A stretch of DNA of 64,000 nt from Nitrosotalea sp. Its GTDB lineage: Archaea; Thermoproteota; Nitrososphaeria; Nitrososphaerales; Nitrosopumilaceae. A model generated the notes under the pieces. That model worked only from the letters and a program-made list of their open reading frames with translations, searched no databases and had not been told where the DNA came from. The position numbers and the translations under genes are program-made. The stretch covers positions 1 through 64,000 of the forward strand of contig JANWLA010000025.1 of assembly GCA_025451075.1 (NCBI GenBank), written 5' to 3'. Below, in pieces: positions 40,859-49,368 of the stretch (positions are counted from its first letter, which is position 1; each line of letters begins with the position of its first letter).

Positions 40859-41110
40859 TTATTGGTGATAATCGCTGCCAAGGTATGCGCCAGAGTTCAT
40901 GTCAGTTGACGGTACGCTACTATTTGTATTCGTACATCCTGTCTGAAATGAATAGCAGTTAGTTGTGCTGGGTGGGACATGTGATGCGTCACTTACTCCT
41001 GTGTATGTACCAGGTGTTTCCCATCCCGATGCTGACAGCATTCCAATCGCTATGACAAGCGTGCCACCGACACTTGCAGCCAAGATGATTAGAAGTGTTT
41101 GTTTTACCAT
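40859..41110 (-). CDS. Small membrane-anchored extracellular peptide
   Basis: 83 residues. LLIILAASVGGTLVIAIGML (6-25) is a signal anchor. The outside part is Thr/Ser/Gly-rich with two Cys eight residues apart (NCYSFQTGC) and several possible glycosylation sites. No family recognised. It is convergent with the gene before it and carries its own promoter region to the right. Confidence 0.55.
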   Translation of the reverse strand: MVKQTLLIILAASVGGTLVIAIGMLSASGWETPGTYTGVSDASHVPPSTTNCYSFQTGCTNTNSSVPSTDMNSGAYLGSDYHQ

Positions 41111-41250
41111 TATACTTGGTACGCGCTTTTTTCATTTAACCATTACTAAACGATGTTCTTTGGGACAAATGACACTACGCACCACAACATTTGGGTTGCT
41201 AGACTGCAAACTAGAATATCTTCATATCCTGAGATTTTTTTGATTGAACC

Positions 41251-42036
41251 GTGGATGTAAAAATAGGATGCACAGGCTGGAGCTACAAAGGATGGATTGG
41301 CCCATTATACCCAAAAACAATGCCAAGCACAGACTATCTCAAACACTATGCCAAAACATTTGACATTACAGAAATAAACTCGACATTTTACAAAATCCCT
41401 CTGCCGTATACTACAAAGAAGTGGTTTGACAATACACAAGAAAATTTCATCTTTACTGCAAAGCTACCAAAGCAGATAACTCATGATGCAAGACTGAGGC
41501 CTGGTCCATACCTTGACCAGTTTCTAGGTTCCATCAAGCCTCTTGGTTCTAAAATGAAGATACTAGTTATCCAGTTTCCACCATCGCTTTCATTTGAAGA
41601 GGCAGAAAAAAACTTGGATAAAATGGTAAACCACCTTCCAGAAAATTACAGATATGCTATAGAGGGAAGGCACCCATCGTGGTTTACTGAATCCTCATAC
41701 CGATTTCTCTCGGACAGAAAACTCTGTCTTGTGTGGAATGAGGTCCAAGGCGTGCTAAATCCTGCTCATGCCACAACAGACTTTGTCTATCTTAGATTAA
41801 TTGGTGACCGCTCAATTCCAGAAGAAAAGTTTGGAACAATACAAAAGGATCAAAAAGAATCAATAAATAAATGGGTCCAAAGACTTGACGAGATAAAAAA
41901 TAAAGTATCCCTTGCAGTTGTAATGGCAAACAACCACTTTGAGGGATTCTCTCCGCACACTGCAAACAAGCTCAGGCTTGCACTGGACCTCGGAGAAATA
42001 ACATGGTATGGCAAAGACCAAGTGAAACTGTTTTAA
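41251..42036 (+). CDS. DUF72 (YecE-like) TIM-barrel protein
   Basis: 261 residues, GTG start. VKIGCTGWSYKGWIGPLYPK is the family's opening signature. FDITEINSTFYKIPLPYTTK, FTAKLPKQITHDARL, LVIQFPPSL, YAIEGRHPSWF, TDFVYLRLIGD and VMANNHFEGFSPHTANKLRL follow in the conserved order. The fold is a TIM barrel with unknown activity, suspected in DNA or sugar metabolism. Monocistronic. Confidence 0.92.
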   Translation: MDVKIGCTGWSYKGWIGPLYPKTMPSTDYLKHYAKTFDITEINSTFYKIPLPYTTKKWFDNTQENFIFTAKLPKQITHDARLRPGPYLDQFLGSIKPLGSKMKILVIQFPPSLSFEEAEKNLDKMVNHLPENYRYAIEGRHPSWFTESSYRFLSDRKLCLVWNEVQGVLNPAHATTDFVYLRLIGDRSIPEEKFGTIQKDQKESINKWVQRLDEIKNKVSLAVVMANNHFEGFSPHTANKLRLALDLGEITWYGKDQVKLF

Positions 42037-42132
42037 TTTTCATGTTATTTCTCCAAGTGTGATTATACCGTTAGACAAACTTGTCTTTCAAACTAGAAAC
42101 AAACTGTACCAGCATCTTGGCTAGTTTGAGAA

Positions 42133-42507
42133 TCAAGTAGGCACTGCCTCCAGGACAAGATCATTTACTGCACGAATTACCGTGTCTATCTCCATTGGCT
42201 TGTAGAATATGGCTGAGGGTTTTAGCACATGTAGTTTGTTCATTGAATCTTGCGTAGTGTCTCCTGTGATAACAATTACACTTGCATCATGGTTTACCTT
42301 TCGTATGTGTTCTAGTGCGTATATTCCGTCATATTCTGGCATCATTACATCCAAAAACACAACGTCTGGCCCAAGTTTTTTGTACAACTCTACTGCCTCA
42401 AGCCCATTGTATCCCTTACCAATTACTTCGATCTCGTTTATCTCCAATAATTCCGTCATGACATCAATTGTATCAATGTCATCATCTACTACGATTGCAG
42501 TTCTCAT
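42133..42507 (-). CDS. Stand-alone response regulator (CheY-like)
   Basis: 124 residues. AIVVDDDIDT is the acidic pocket, Asp53 in VVFLDVMMPEYDG the phosphoacceptor, VIVITGDTTQ the switch and FYKPMEI the Lys. The closest match in the window is the receiver at 54129: GYNGLEAVELYKKLGPD against GYDGLEAVELYKKLRPD, and both end in AVP plus one residue. No kinase or output gene is next to it. TATA-like TTGTAAATAC lies to the right. Confidence 0.9.
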   Translation of the reverse strand: MRTAIVVDDDIDTIDVMTELLEINEIEVIGKGYNGLEAVELYKKLGPDVVFLDVMMPEYDGIYALEHIRKVNHDASVIVITGDTTQDSMNKLHVLKPSAIFYKPMEIDTVIRAVNDLVLEAVPT

Positions 42508-42592
42508 GTATGATATATCTCACACTTGTACGTATTTACAAATTACACATGCTAATTATGTAATTTACATACCTGTAATGGTATCTCACAAG

Positions 42593-42814
42593 TCACATTA
42601 TTTTTGATTCAATTCTGGATGTTTTCTCTGTATTTCCAATCTTGCATCTTGGCATGTGAATTTTTTTCAAATGGCGGCTGCAGCACTTGGAACCACATGT
42701 GGGGCACTTCCATACTGCCTCATTGTCACAAATGTAGCACGTTTCCATGTACTGGATTGTTGCCTTGCCTATTTTGAATTTTGCGCCAAGAATTCCATAT
42801 CCTACGTGTTCCAT
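42593..42814 (-). CDS. HIT-type zinc-finger protein
   Basis: 73 residues from ATG 42814; ATG 42748 (METCYICDN) may be the real start because the only TATA-like run (TTTTTTATCC at ~42824-42833) would place the transcript start downstream of the first ATG. CYIC, CPTC, CC, H, H and C in ETCYICDNEAVWKCPTCGSK, CCSRHLKKIHMPRC fit the interleaved HIT/treble-clef zinc finger. In eukaryotes such fingers serve in snoRNP and remodelling complexes; the archaeal role is unknown. Confidence 0.72.
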   Translation of the reverse strand: MEHVGYGILGAKFKIGKATIQYMETCYICDNEAVWKCPTCGSKCCSRHLKKIHMPRCKIGNTEKTSRIESKIM

Positions 42815-43054
42815 GTTCTTTGATGGATAAAAAAATAATCCCAGCCTGTGGAAGAAACTATCTTATCTAAATTTGTTCTATGGATCTTTCGATCTCACCA
42901 TAATTTGCAAAGCGATCTATAAGATCAAGTAGCACAATGAGATCTATTCACAGAATAAACAAATTGTAAAAATACTTACTCTCTTGTATGAGAAAAACTG
43001 ACAATAGATGCAAGGTCGGTAAACTACGATCCGCACAAGTGAGCACTGGGTAAA

Positions 43055-43351
43055 ATGGCGGCATCACAAATCTTTACCCATGATACAATGATGAGGGATC
43101 TGATTGGAGTGCATGTGGAAAAAACTCTGCTCAATAGAGACATGGAAACTTATGAGAAAGTAGTACAGGTGCTCAATGCAGGAAAAATCACATTTTCTGA
43201 TTGCTATGAATATCCGGCAATCCTAAATGCGATCCTAAGACAATCCTGTGGACAAGACCACAAAACTGTAGTGCAGGAAATAAAAAGCAAGTTACACGAC
43301 TTTGAAGAACAAAAAGGCGTGGCTCGATTCATGGAAATTTTGAGCCTATGA
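43055..43351 (+). CDS. Small hypothetical helical protein
   Basis: 98 residues, soluble and helical (HVEKTLLNRDMETYEKVVQV, TFSDCYEYPAILNAILRQSC, VVQEIKSKLHDFEEQKGVAR). No motif. The 240 bases upstream (42815-43054) contain several GATC sites and no ORF. This size and type is common among thaumarchaeal conserved small proteins. Function unknown. Confidence 0.6.
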   Translation: MAASQIFTHDTMMRDLIGVHVEKTLLNRDMETYEKVVQVLNAGKITFSDCYEYPAILNAILRQSCGQDHKTVVQEIKSKLHDFEEQKGVARFMEILSL

Positions 43352-43446
43352 AAAACATGGTACACGTTTCTTCATGTGCCATGCCTGTATCCACAATACA
43401 AAATCTAGAGAAATTCCTCTGATCTTGTATTATCTTGTATACAGAT

Positions 43447-43794
43447 TTACAGTCTATCATGCATCACCTTGAAATCCTTGGCAATCCTGTATGCCATGTT
43501 CTGAAGCTTGGTCACCTGGACTATGTTTGAGCTTCCCTGGCCAATCTGTCTCATTATTGTCATGCACTTGTGGATCCTGTTGTGGTCTCCGAGGTTGTCT
43601 TTTTCTGACCACATGTCAAAACAGTCGTCAAATTCTAGACAAAACCTCAGGATGAACTCATGCCAGTTGCTAAATTTTGTAGAATATCCAATGGCGCTTG
43701 CAAGCTCATGGAACTCGTTGCTTCTATCCATTAAGAGCATGTCAAGTGATCTTTTTGTCTTGGAATCGATTTGATATACTCCAGTTGATGTCAT
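43447..43794 (-). CDS. Small hypothetical helical protein
   Basis: 115 residues, helical, with aromatic clusters (SNWHEFILRFCLEFDDCFDMW) and RIHKCMTIMRQIGQGSSNIV. No signal peptide or membrane span. It lies between a convergent small gene and a divergent-side secreted gene. I do not recognise the family. ATG 43794 is preceded by a TTAATATTTTC-type element on the minus strand. Confidence 0.6.
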   Translation of the reverse strand: MTSTGVYQIDSKTKRSLDMLLMDRSNEFHELASAIGYSTKFSNWHEFILRFCLEFDDCFDMWSEKDNLGDHNRIHKCMTIMRQIGQGSSNIVQVTKLQNMAYRIAKDFKVMHDRL

Positions 43795-43912
43795 GCAGTA
43801 TGGTACATCCTGAAAATATTAAGCACTAGGAATACACTGCAATCATGTGCAACAGGTTTTTGCTAGTTGCAAAAGTAAAATTATTTTTTGATGTGTGATT
43901 CTCTGCAGAAAA

Positions 43913-44455
43913 TTACCATCCGCGCTGGGCTAGTATCTGTGCAACTTGTGGGTATACACATGCTGGAGAGTCATCCTCTGCCTTGATTATCAGAGTAAAG
44001 CCTTGCTTGCATTGCACATCTTTTGCCTGCACTCCTGACTTGACTTGTTCAAGTGGAGGCAGTACATTTGTAACATTAGTTGGTATCGGTGGACCTGATG
44101 ACACACTGGCATTTTCTTGTGGACTGGAATAGTTCAGTGGATTGGCCAAGTCTTCAGGTGCCCTGGTCATGTTGTCTTCTTGTATTGTATCTCCAGCAGC
44201 GGGATTCAAGTTTTGCATATCAGTAGAGTTATCCATTGGATTTGGAATCATGCTTGGATCAGTAGAGTTGTCTTCTGGAATTGGTCCAGTATTTGGATCA
44301 GTATAGTTGCCTTCAGGGATTGGACCAAGATTGGAATCATCAGGTGTTTGTGCAAATACGCTAAATTTTGACTGCAAATCAAATGCATTAAAAGATAAAA
44401 CAAGAATTACTGTAATGCTCAAAATAAGTATCGGAGATACTAGTTTGTGCTTCAT
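43913..44455 (-). CDS. Secreted Pro/Asn-rich protein ending in the C-x16-C-GW module
   Basis: 180 residues from the ATG at 44455 (a longer start at 44488 would put 11 residues before the signal). Signal KHKLVSPILILSITVILVLS. Residues ~40-85 hold a tandem repeat of the type GPIPE[GD]N[YS]TDP[NS] (three to four units), then a linker with sequons. The Cys module is the extreme C-terminus (PPLEQVKSGVQAKDVQCKQG, SPACVYPQ, QRGW-stop). The protein is thus a stalk with the module as its tip. Its own promoter lies to the right. Confidence 0.75.
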   Translation of the reverse strand: MKHKLVSPILILSITVILVLSFNAFDLQSKFSVFAQTPDDSNLGPIPEGNYTDPNTGPIPEDNSTDPSMIPNPMDNSTDMQNLNPAAGDTIQEDNMTRAPEDLANPLNYSSPQENASVSSGPPIPTNVTNVLPPLEQVKSGVQAKDVQCKQGFTLIIKAEDDSPACVYPQVAQILAQRGW

Positions 44456-44647
44456 CTTACATCCTGTATAATTTGCCAACGGTATCAAATACTTAAGAAT
44501 TACTGATGAAACATACTTGCAAATATGATGTCTATAGTATTCGTGTATTACACCGTAAGATAATTGCGCGGGACAAGCATAGGAAATAAAACTTTCTCCT
44601 TAATCTCACGGTACTTTGTTAATTGACAAAGTTCCGCAATTGATTAT

Positions 44648-45688
44648 ATGTCCAGCACACAACACATGGCAAGAAATAACATGAATACCACAAAAGCGAC
44701 AAAATCATCTTTGACAAAAAAGACTACAGTATTTGCAATAACTGCTGTACTGTTTGTATCAGTCTTTGGAGGCAATTTGATGACTTTGCAGGCAATGGCT
44801 GACAGTGGAAACGGCACAAGTTCCAATACAAGTTCGCATACTTCTGCATCTAGTGCGCAAGCTGCAAGACAAGTCTTAAGACAAACATTGCAGACAGATG
44901 CAATAACATACAAACAAGCTGTACAAAATGCAGATCTTGCATACAAGCAAACATCTCAATCTGCACAGCTTGCACATACGCAGGCAGTTCAGGATGCAAA
45001 CACTGCATACAACCAAGCAGTCCAACAAGCACGCTCTGCATACAATACTGCAATTAGCGGTGCACATGGAAACCCAACTGTAATTGGTCCTGCCATGGCA
45101 ACAAGAGACCAGGCAATAGCAACAGCACAGACTACAAAAATAAATGCAGTTGTATCAGCTGATGTTACTCGCGACAAGGCAGTAGATGAAGCATGGTTAA
45201 CACACCAGACTACAGTCTATGGTTCCCTTGCAACACGTGATGGCGCAGATGGAACAGCACAAAGCACATTTTACACCACAATTGGTAATGCCACACTTGC
45301 AACCCGTTCCCAGACAATAGGTCAGGCACATGTAACTGCAGACAATTCAATTTCACAGGCAAGACAGACAAGAATCACAGCAGTTGAAACTGCTGATGTA
45401 GCAAAAGACCAAGCAATTGGTACTGCACAGACTACATACATCACTGCAGAAGTTACTGCTCACGTTGCACTTGACAATGCATATACCAAGGACAGCAAGG
45501 CTTGGAATACTGCACTCCAGTCCTATTGGAACTCTTTAGCTCCACTAGCACAAACACAAGATGGAGCAATTGCAACTGCCAACGCAAACCACGTATCTGC
45601 TGTTGGTACAGCTGATTCTACAAGAGACCTGGCAATTGATCAGGCATATGCCACAATGTACGGTTCTATCTCGGCAGCTTATTCCTAA
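44648..45688 (+). CDS. Secreted undecad-repeat (11-residue) helical stalk protein
   Basis: 346 residues. After a polar N-terminus, TTVFAITAVLFVSVFGGNLM is a signal anchor with cleavage near QAMADS. From residue ~78 nearly the whole chain is built of 11-residue units such as AVQNADLAYKQ, TSQSAQLAHTQ, AVQDANTAYNQ, TRDQAIATAQT, TRDKAVDEAWL, TRSQTIGQAHV, AKDQAIGTAQT. Small residues recur at the same positions; at least 18 units occur with few breaks. This period gives a right-handed coiled coil. No membrane tail, no Cys. It is probably a rigid surface fibre or filament subunit. Confidence 0.75.
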   Translation: MSSTQHMARNNMNTTKATKSSLTKKTTVFAITAVLFVSVFGGNLMTLQAMADSGNGTSSNTSSHTSASSAQAARQVLRQTLQTDAITYKQAVQNADLAYKQTSQSAQLAHTQAVQDANTAYNQAVQQARSAYNTAISGAHGNPTVIGPAMATRDQAIATAQTTKINAVVSADVTRDKAVDEAWLTHQTTVYGSLATRDGADGTAQSTFYTTIGNATLATRSQTIGQAHVTADNSISQARQTRITAVETADVAKDQAIGTAQTTYITAEVTAHVALDNAYTKDSKAWNTALQSYWNSLAPLAQTQDGAIATANANHVSAVGTADSTRDLAIDQAYATMYGSISAAYS

Positions 45689-45805
45689 GCCGTATAGACC
45701 AATCCTTATTTTTATTTTAAATTAAAAAAAATCTCAAGATGTTATAATAAAAAATGCATGATGATTCATGAATAAAAAAATAAAAAAGATTTGGGGGTGT
45801 GTACA
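45689..45805. terminator. Bidirectional T-rich terminator region
   Basis: Between convergent genes. Plus strand: CTTATTTTTATTTTAAATT at about 45704-45722. Minus strand: the A-rich tract at 45775-45792 reads as CTTTTTTATTTTTTTATT. Archaeal transcription ends at such T runs. Confidence 0.55.
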
Positions 45806-47155
45806 CTATTTGCCGTGCGAGTATACTGTATCTGCACTAAAGAAAGGACAGTTTACAATAAATCCTGCAACAGCAGTGTCTGTCATGGTATTCTTGCTTG
45901 TAATGTCATGCACATTTTCAAGAACAGTTGCCATCGCAGGATCTTTCCAAGTTACCACCTGAATTCTCCACATTGGGGAATAATATTGATCTCCTTGTTT
46001 TGCACTTGCTACTCCTGACTGGAATCCCAAAGGTCCGCTGCCTGTTATGCCGTTTGAAAACTGGTACAGGTCTGCTGCTGCACTTGAAGATATTGTGCTC
46101 TGGGTCTTGTTTGCCAAAACAATTCCTAGTGCATCTGCTGGACCTTTCTGTGATGCGTCAGTTACGATATAGTAAATTGTGGAACCATCAGGGCCAAATC
46201 CCCTGTGAGCTACAAAAGTTACCTGCATCTTGTCTGTGTCAATGTTTAGCACTTGGGCATTTCCATATGCACCGGATTCACTGATTGAATCTCGAATCTT
46301 TAGGTGGCCTGCAGGAATTGTTCCCTCCTTGTCGCCGCCCCACTGTACTATTGGACAGTTGACAACTATGGTTGTTGGAGTGATTGTAATTTTTCCTGCG
46401 TTGAATGCGGCCATGATATCATCTTCAGAACCCAAGACTGTGGCAGTTGATGCATCCTTCCACTCTACTAGATTTATCTTCCAAAGTGGGCTGTACTTTA
46501 GTTCTCCTGGAATTGAATCAACAACGTTGGGCTGGAATCCAAGTACGCCTCCTCCCTTGACACCGTTTTTGAATGCATAGATGTTTGCCTGCGATGATGC
46601 TGGGGCTTTGGCTAGTGCAGGTGCAAAGGTCACAGGAAAGTTGGTAAATGTACCTAGTGCGGTTGCTATTGTGGAATCAGATGCTTCTGTTGTGATATAG
46701 TACACATTTTTTCCATCATACAATCCCTTTACCAGTGGAATAACTATGGGCAGATTTGCATTTGATAATTTCAAAACTGAACCCGGGTCTTTTGACATCA
46801 TGGTTTCATTTGACACTATGGAACCGCCGTTTGACATCATGGCTCCATTGCCTGACATCATGGAACCGCCATTTGACATCATTGACTGTGTAGACATTGT
46901 ATGATTTATTTTTCCTGTCTGAGCTTGGCTGAGTTCTTGTTGTATCTGGGAATACTCTCCTGGTCCACAGATGTGATCTCCACACACTACAAAATTTCCG
47001 CCATATGTGAAAGTAAGTGGCTGGTCATTTGGTGCAGTATAGTCTCTTTTTGTAAGTGCATTTGCAGATGGTACATTCACAAAGGCAGTCACTGCAGAGA
47101 TGGAAAGCAATGGAAGAATCAACAACACTCCCAAGCTACGAATTTTACTTGTCAT
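45806..47155 (-). CDS. Secreted duplicated-domain protein with Met-rich linker
   Basis: 449 residues from ATG 47155 (a TTG at 47167 is less likely; TATAAAAT lies about 20-26 nt upstream of the ATG). Signal through SANA. The mature start KRDYTAPNDQPLTFTYGGNF, VVCGDHICGPGEYSQ is shared with the gene at 55333. A Met/Gly/Ser linker (~75-125: SMMSNGGSMMSGNGAMMSNG) could bind Cu(I). Two copies of a ~150-residue domain follow (VYYITTEASD / IYYIVTDASQ; GVLGFQPNV / GPLGFQSGV; YSPLWKINLVEWKDASTATV / YSPMWRIQVVTWKDPAMATV; FIVNCP). No membrane tail. Confidence 0.75.
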   Translation of the reverse strand: MTSKIRSLGVLLILPLLSISAVTAFVNVPSANALTKRDYTAPNDQPLTFTYGGNFVVCGDHICGPGEYSQIQQELSQAQTGKINHTMSTQSMMSNGGSMMSGNGAMMSNGGSIVSNETMMSKDPGSVLKLSNANLPIVIPLVKGLYDGKNVYYITTEASDSTIATALGTFTNFPVTFAPALAKAPASSQANIYAFKNGVKGGGVLGFQPNVVDSIPGELKYSPLWKINLVEWKDASTATVLGSEDDIMAAFNAGKITITPTTIVVNCPIVQWGGDKEGTIPAGHLKIRDSISESGAYGNAQVLNIDTDKMQVTFVAHRGFGPDGSTIYYIVTDASQKGPADALGIVLANKTQSTISSSAAADLYQFSNGITGSGPLGFQSGVASAKQGDQYYSPMWRIQVVTWKDPAMATVLENVHDITSKNTMTDTAVAGFIVNCPFFSADTVYSHGK

Positions 47156-47233
47156 TGCATCTTCCAAGTCGAGATTTTATAGATAAGACTTGTTCCAGAT
47201 CTCATCCAAATTGTGCATTTGCACTTTTTAAAA

Positions 47234-48259
47234 CTACAACCCTATGCTGTTGATTGGATTTCCAGAGTTTGCATCAATTATCAAAATTATCTTCTTGCCC
47301 TTGTGGTCATATTGTGCAAACCATATTGGAGCATGCAGCAGTTCTGCGCTTGAAACATCTTCCTGGGTTTCCATCTGTCTTATCATGTGGTATTTGGCGT
47401 GAACTGTCTGTGACTGGATCTGGTCTACAACGCCTTTTGCCTGGTTTTTTGCAGCATCCTCGTTGATATCGCCATTCAAGATTTTAATTGATTTTGGAAC
47501 TTTTTTTGAATCAAAATCAATCCTGTTGTCAAGTGAAAATTCGTATCCATGAGGCTGGTATGCAGTCAATGACTTTACAGCAACCACGGGACAGTTGTAG
47601 CTCTCATTTACCGTATATGCCTTGGTTGCATTTCCTCCACCGCCCATCATTCCGCCTCCTCCCATCATTGAACCAAAGAGCATTCCGTCCATCATTCCTC
47701 CACCAAAACCTCCTCCCCGTCTTCCCCCTCCGCCGCTCATCGCACCGCCCATCAGGCCTGCCATGGCAACAGTTGCAGCAATGCTTCCAACCTGTACTGC
47801 AATGTCTGTTGCAATAAGATTTGTTTTTGCAGTGACAGGGACAATCCAGTATGGGACAAATGACAATTCAAGATCATCAAGCTTTGAGCTCTCTTGGAGG
47901 TGTCTGTGCAAAAGGCCCTTGTCAATCATTTGGTGGAGTCTTGCAGTGATCTGATCCTGGTCCATTATTGTAACTGGTAACATGGTATGCTTTGCAACAT
48001 TTTTCCATCCCTTGTTTTCAAGACTGACACTGCTTCCACAGTATTCGCATGTGACTACCATCTCGCCGAACTTTGGAACAATTGGTGCACTACAGTTTGG
48101 ACACTTTACTTCCTTTACTTCGGTACTTGCATCTTGCTGGGTGGATACAGTTGTATCTGTAGATGTGTTTGTTGCAATTTGTTTTGCACCGCATTTTACA
48201 CAAAAGACTGCATCATCTGGAAGTTGTAGACCGCATTTTACACAAAACATTTTTTTCAC
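47234..48259 (-). CDS. Zinc-ribbon, Gly-rich YdjG-like protein
   Basis: 341 residues. Two zinc ribbons at the start (FCVKCGLQLPDDAVFCVKCG, then CPNCSAPIVPKF ... VTCEYCGS), a wHTH-like stretch (DQITARLHQMIDKGLLHRHL), a beta domain (LSFVPYWIVPVTAKT), then a long Gly/Met-rich low-complexity segment (~175-215). The C-terminal part has FVPYW- and APIWFAQYDHKGKKIILIID-type strands, as in YdjG-like proteins. A GGTGA ribosome site overlaps the upstream stop, so it is translated together with the SPFH gene. Probably a membrane-surface scaffold. Confidence 0.72.
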   Translation of the reverse strand: MKKMFCVKCGLQLPDDAVFCVKCGAKQIATNTSTDTTVSTQQDASTEVKEVKCPNCSAPIVPKFGEMVVTCEYCGSSVSLENKGWKNVAKHTMLPVTIMDQDQITARLHQMIDKGLLHRHLQESSKLDDLELSFVPYWIVPVTAKTNLIATDIAVQVGSIAATVAMAGLMGGAMSGGGGRRGGGFGGGMMDGMLFGSMMGGGGMMGGGGNATKAYTVNESYNCPVVAVKSLTAYQPHGYEFSLDNRIDFDSKKVPKSIKILNGDINEDAAKNQAKGVVDQIQSQTVHAKYHMIRQMETQEDVSSAELLHAPIWFAQYDHKGKKIILIIDANSGNPINSIGL

Positions 48260-49336
48260 CTAACTTGATTTTATCTCATTTCCACAATGAGAACAGAACT
48301 TGGAATCAACTGCAACTATGGTATTGCATTTTGGACATATGACTCCTTGAGGTTTTTGTACCGGAGGCTGCTGGGTCTCTCCACAGCTTGGACAAAAGTT
48401 GTTTGAGACTGGCATCATCATGGAACACTTTGGGCACTGCTTCATTGGGGGCTGGTACATTCCTTGGCCCATCTGACCTGCCATTGCATATCCAATGCCA
48501 GAGCCTGCGCCAAATCCAACTCCAAGGCCTGCCATGGAGCCTGCACCGCCTGAAGGATTCTTGGCAGCCTCTGTCATGGCCTGGCCTGCCTGATACTGCA
48601 TGTAATTTACGCCAAGAACTGACATTTCTGACTTGGTGTTGATTGCCTTTTGCACCTCTTCTGGTAGGCTGATTGTAAGTCCTGATATCTTGTTTATCTC
48701 TAAACCGTATTGGCCAAAACTTGACTGGGTGTTGGCAAGTACAACTTGCTCAATGTTTTGCAAGTTTGAAGCCAAGTCTGTAATCTTCATTCCGCTTTCT
48801 TTCATCTTTCCAATTGCGTTGAACAGCAAAAGCACCATCTGCTCTTTTAGTCTAGATTCAATTGCGTCTGATGTCTGCATTGCAAATGTTCCGACAAACT
48901 GGTTTACAAAATTCTCAGGTGATGAAATCTTCCACCTAAACTCTCCAAATATTCTCAAGTTTACCATTCCAAGCACTGGGTCGACAAACTGGTAAGGTCC
49001 CTGTGAGCCAAACTTGCCGTCAATGTACCTGTTTTGCAGATAATACACTTCAGCTGCCTGCTGCACTCCGGTGAAAAACTTCAACAGCCCGCTCACTATT
49101 GGCGCATTAAAATCAGTCAGAGCATATCTATTTGGCTTGTCAAAATATGTCAAAACTTTTCCGTCTCTGAAAAATACTGCAATCTCGTCTTCCCGGACTA
49201 CTATGTTATCATTGAGTCGTATCAATCTTGGAACCTTCCACATGATGTTGCCTTCCTTGTATTGTGATTCCCACTCTATTGTAGTAGAGCCAACTACACT
49301 TCCACCAGCGTCTTGATCTTTTTTACGTCCAAACAT
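48260..49336 (-). CDS. SPFH/Band-7 protein with C-terminal zinc ribbons (YdjI-like)
   Basis: 358 residues. TTIEWESQYKEGNIMWKVPR, LNDNIVVREDEIAVFFRDGK and GPYQFVDPVLGMVNLRIFGE form the Band-7/SPFH core (~20-240), including ALSEGLKEQ-like ESRLKEQMVLLLFNAIGKM. A Gly-rich hinge follows, then two zinc ribbons (CPKCSMMMPVSNNFCPSCG, CPKCNTIVAVDSKFCSHCG). In Bacillus the YdjI protein recruits partners to membranes under stress in the ydjFGHI operon. Here the two flanking genes on the same strand fit a reduced version of that operon. Confidence 0.85.
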   Translation of the reverse strand: MFGRKKDQDAGGSVVGSTTIEWESQYKEGNIMWKVPRLIRLNDNIVVREDEIAVFFRDGKVLTYFDKPNRYALTDFNAPIVSGLLKFFTGVQQAAEVYYLQNRYIDGKFGSQGPYQFVDPVLGMVNLRIFGEFRWKISSPENFVNQFVGTFAMQTSDAIESRLKEQMVLLLFNAIGKMKESGMKITDLASNLQNIEQVVLANTQSSFGQYGLEINKISGLTISLPEEVQKAINTKSEMSVLGVNYMQYQAGQAMTEAAKNPSGGAGSMAGLGVGFGAGSGIGYAMAGQMGQGMYQPPMKQCPKCSMMMPVSNNFCPSCGETQQPPVQKPQGVICPKCNTIVAVDSKFCSHCGNEIKSS

Positions 49337-49368
49337 TTACTGACAATCTCCAGTTTCTACCATTTTTA

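Noticed and set aside
42870..42960. Clustered GATC sites as a possible replication origin or methylation region
   Set aside because: Only a handful of sites with no AT-rich unwinding element, ORB repeat or orc1/cdc6 gene nearby.
46797..46900. Regularly repeated ~20-bp units resembling a small CRISPR or satellite
   Set aside because: The repeats are in frame and encode the Met/Gly/Ser linker of a secreted protein; there are no unique spacers of constant length.
47488..48263. Several long plus-strand ORFs opposite the zinc-ribbon gene
   Set aside because: They are antisense to clear zinc-ribbon and SPFH coding sequence and are Pro/Leu/Ser-rich complements of Gly-rich codons.
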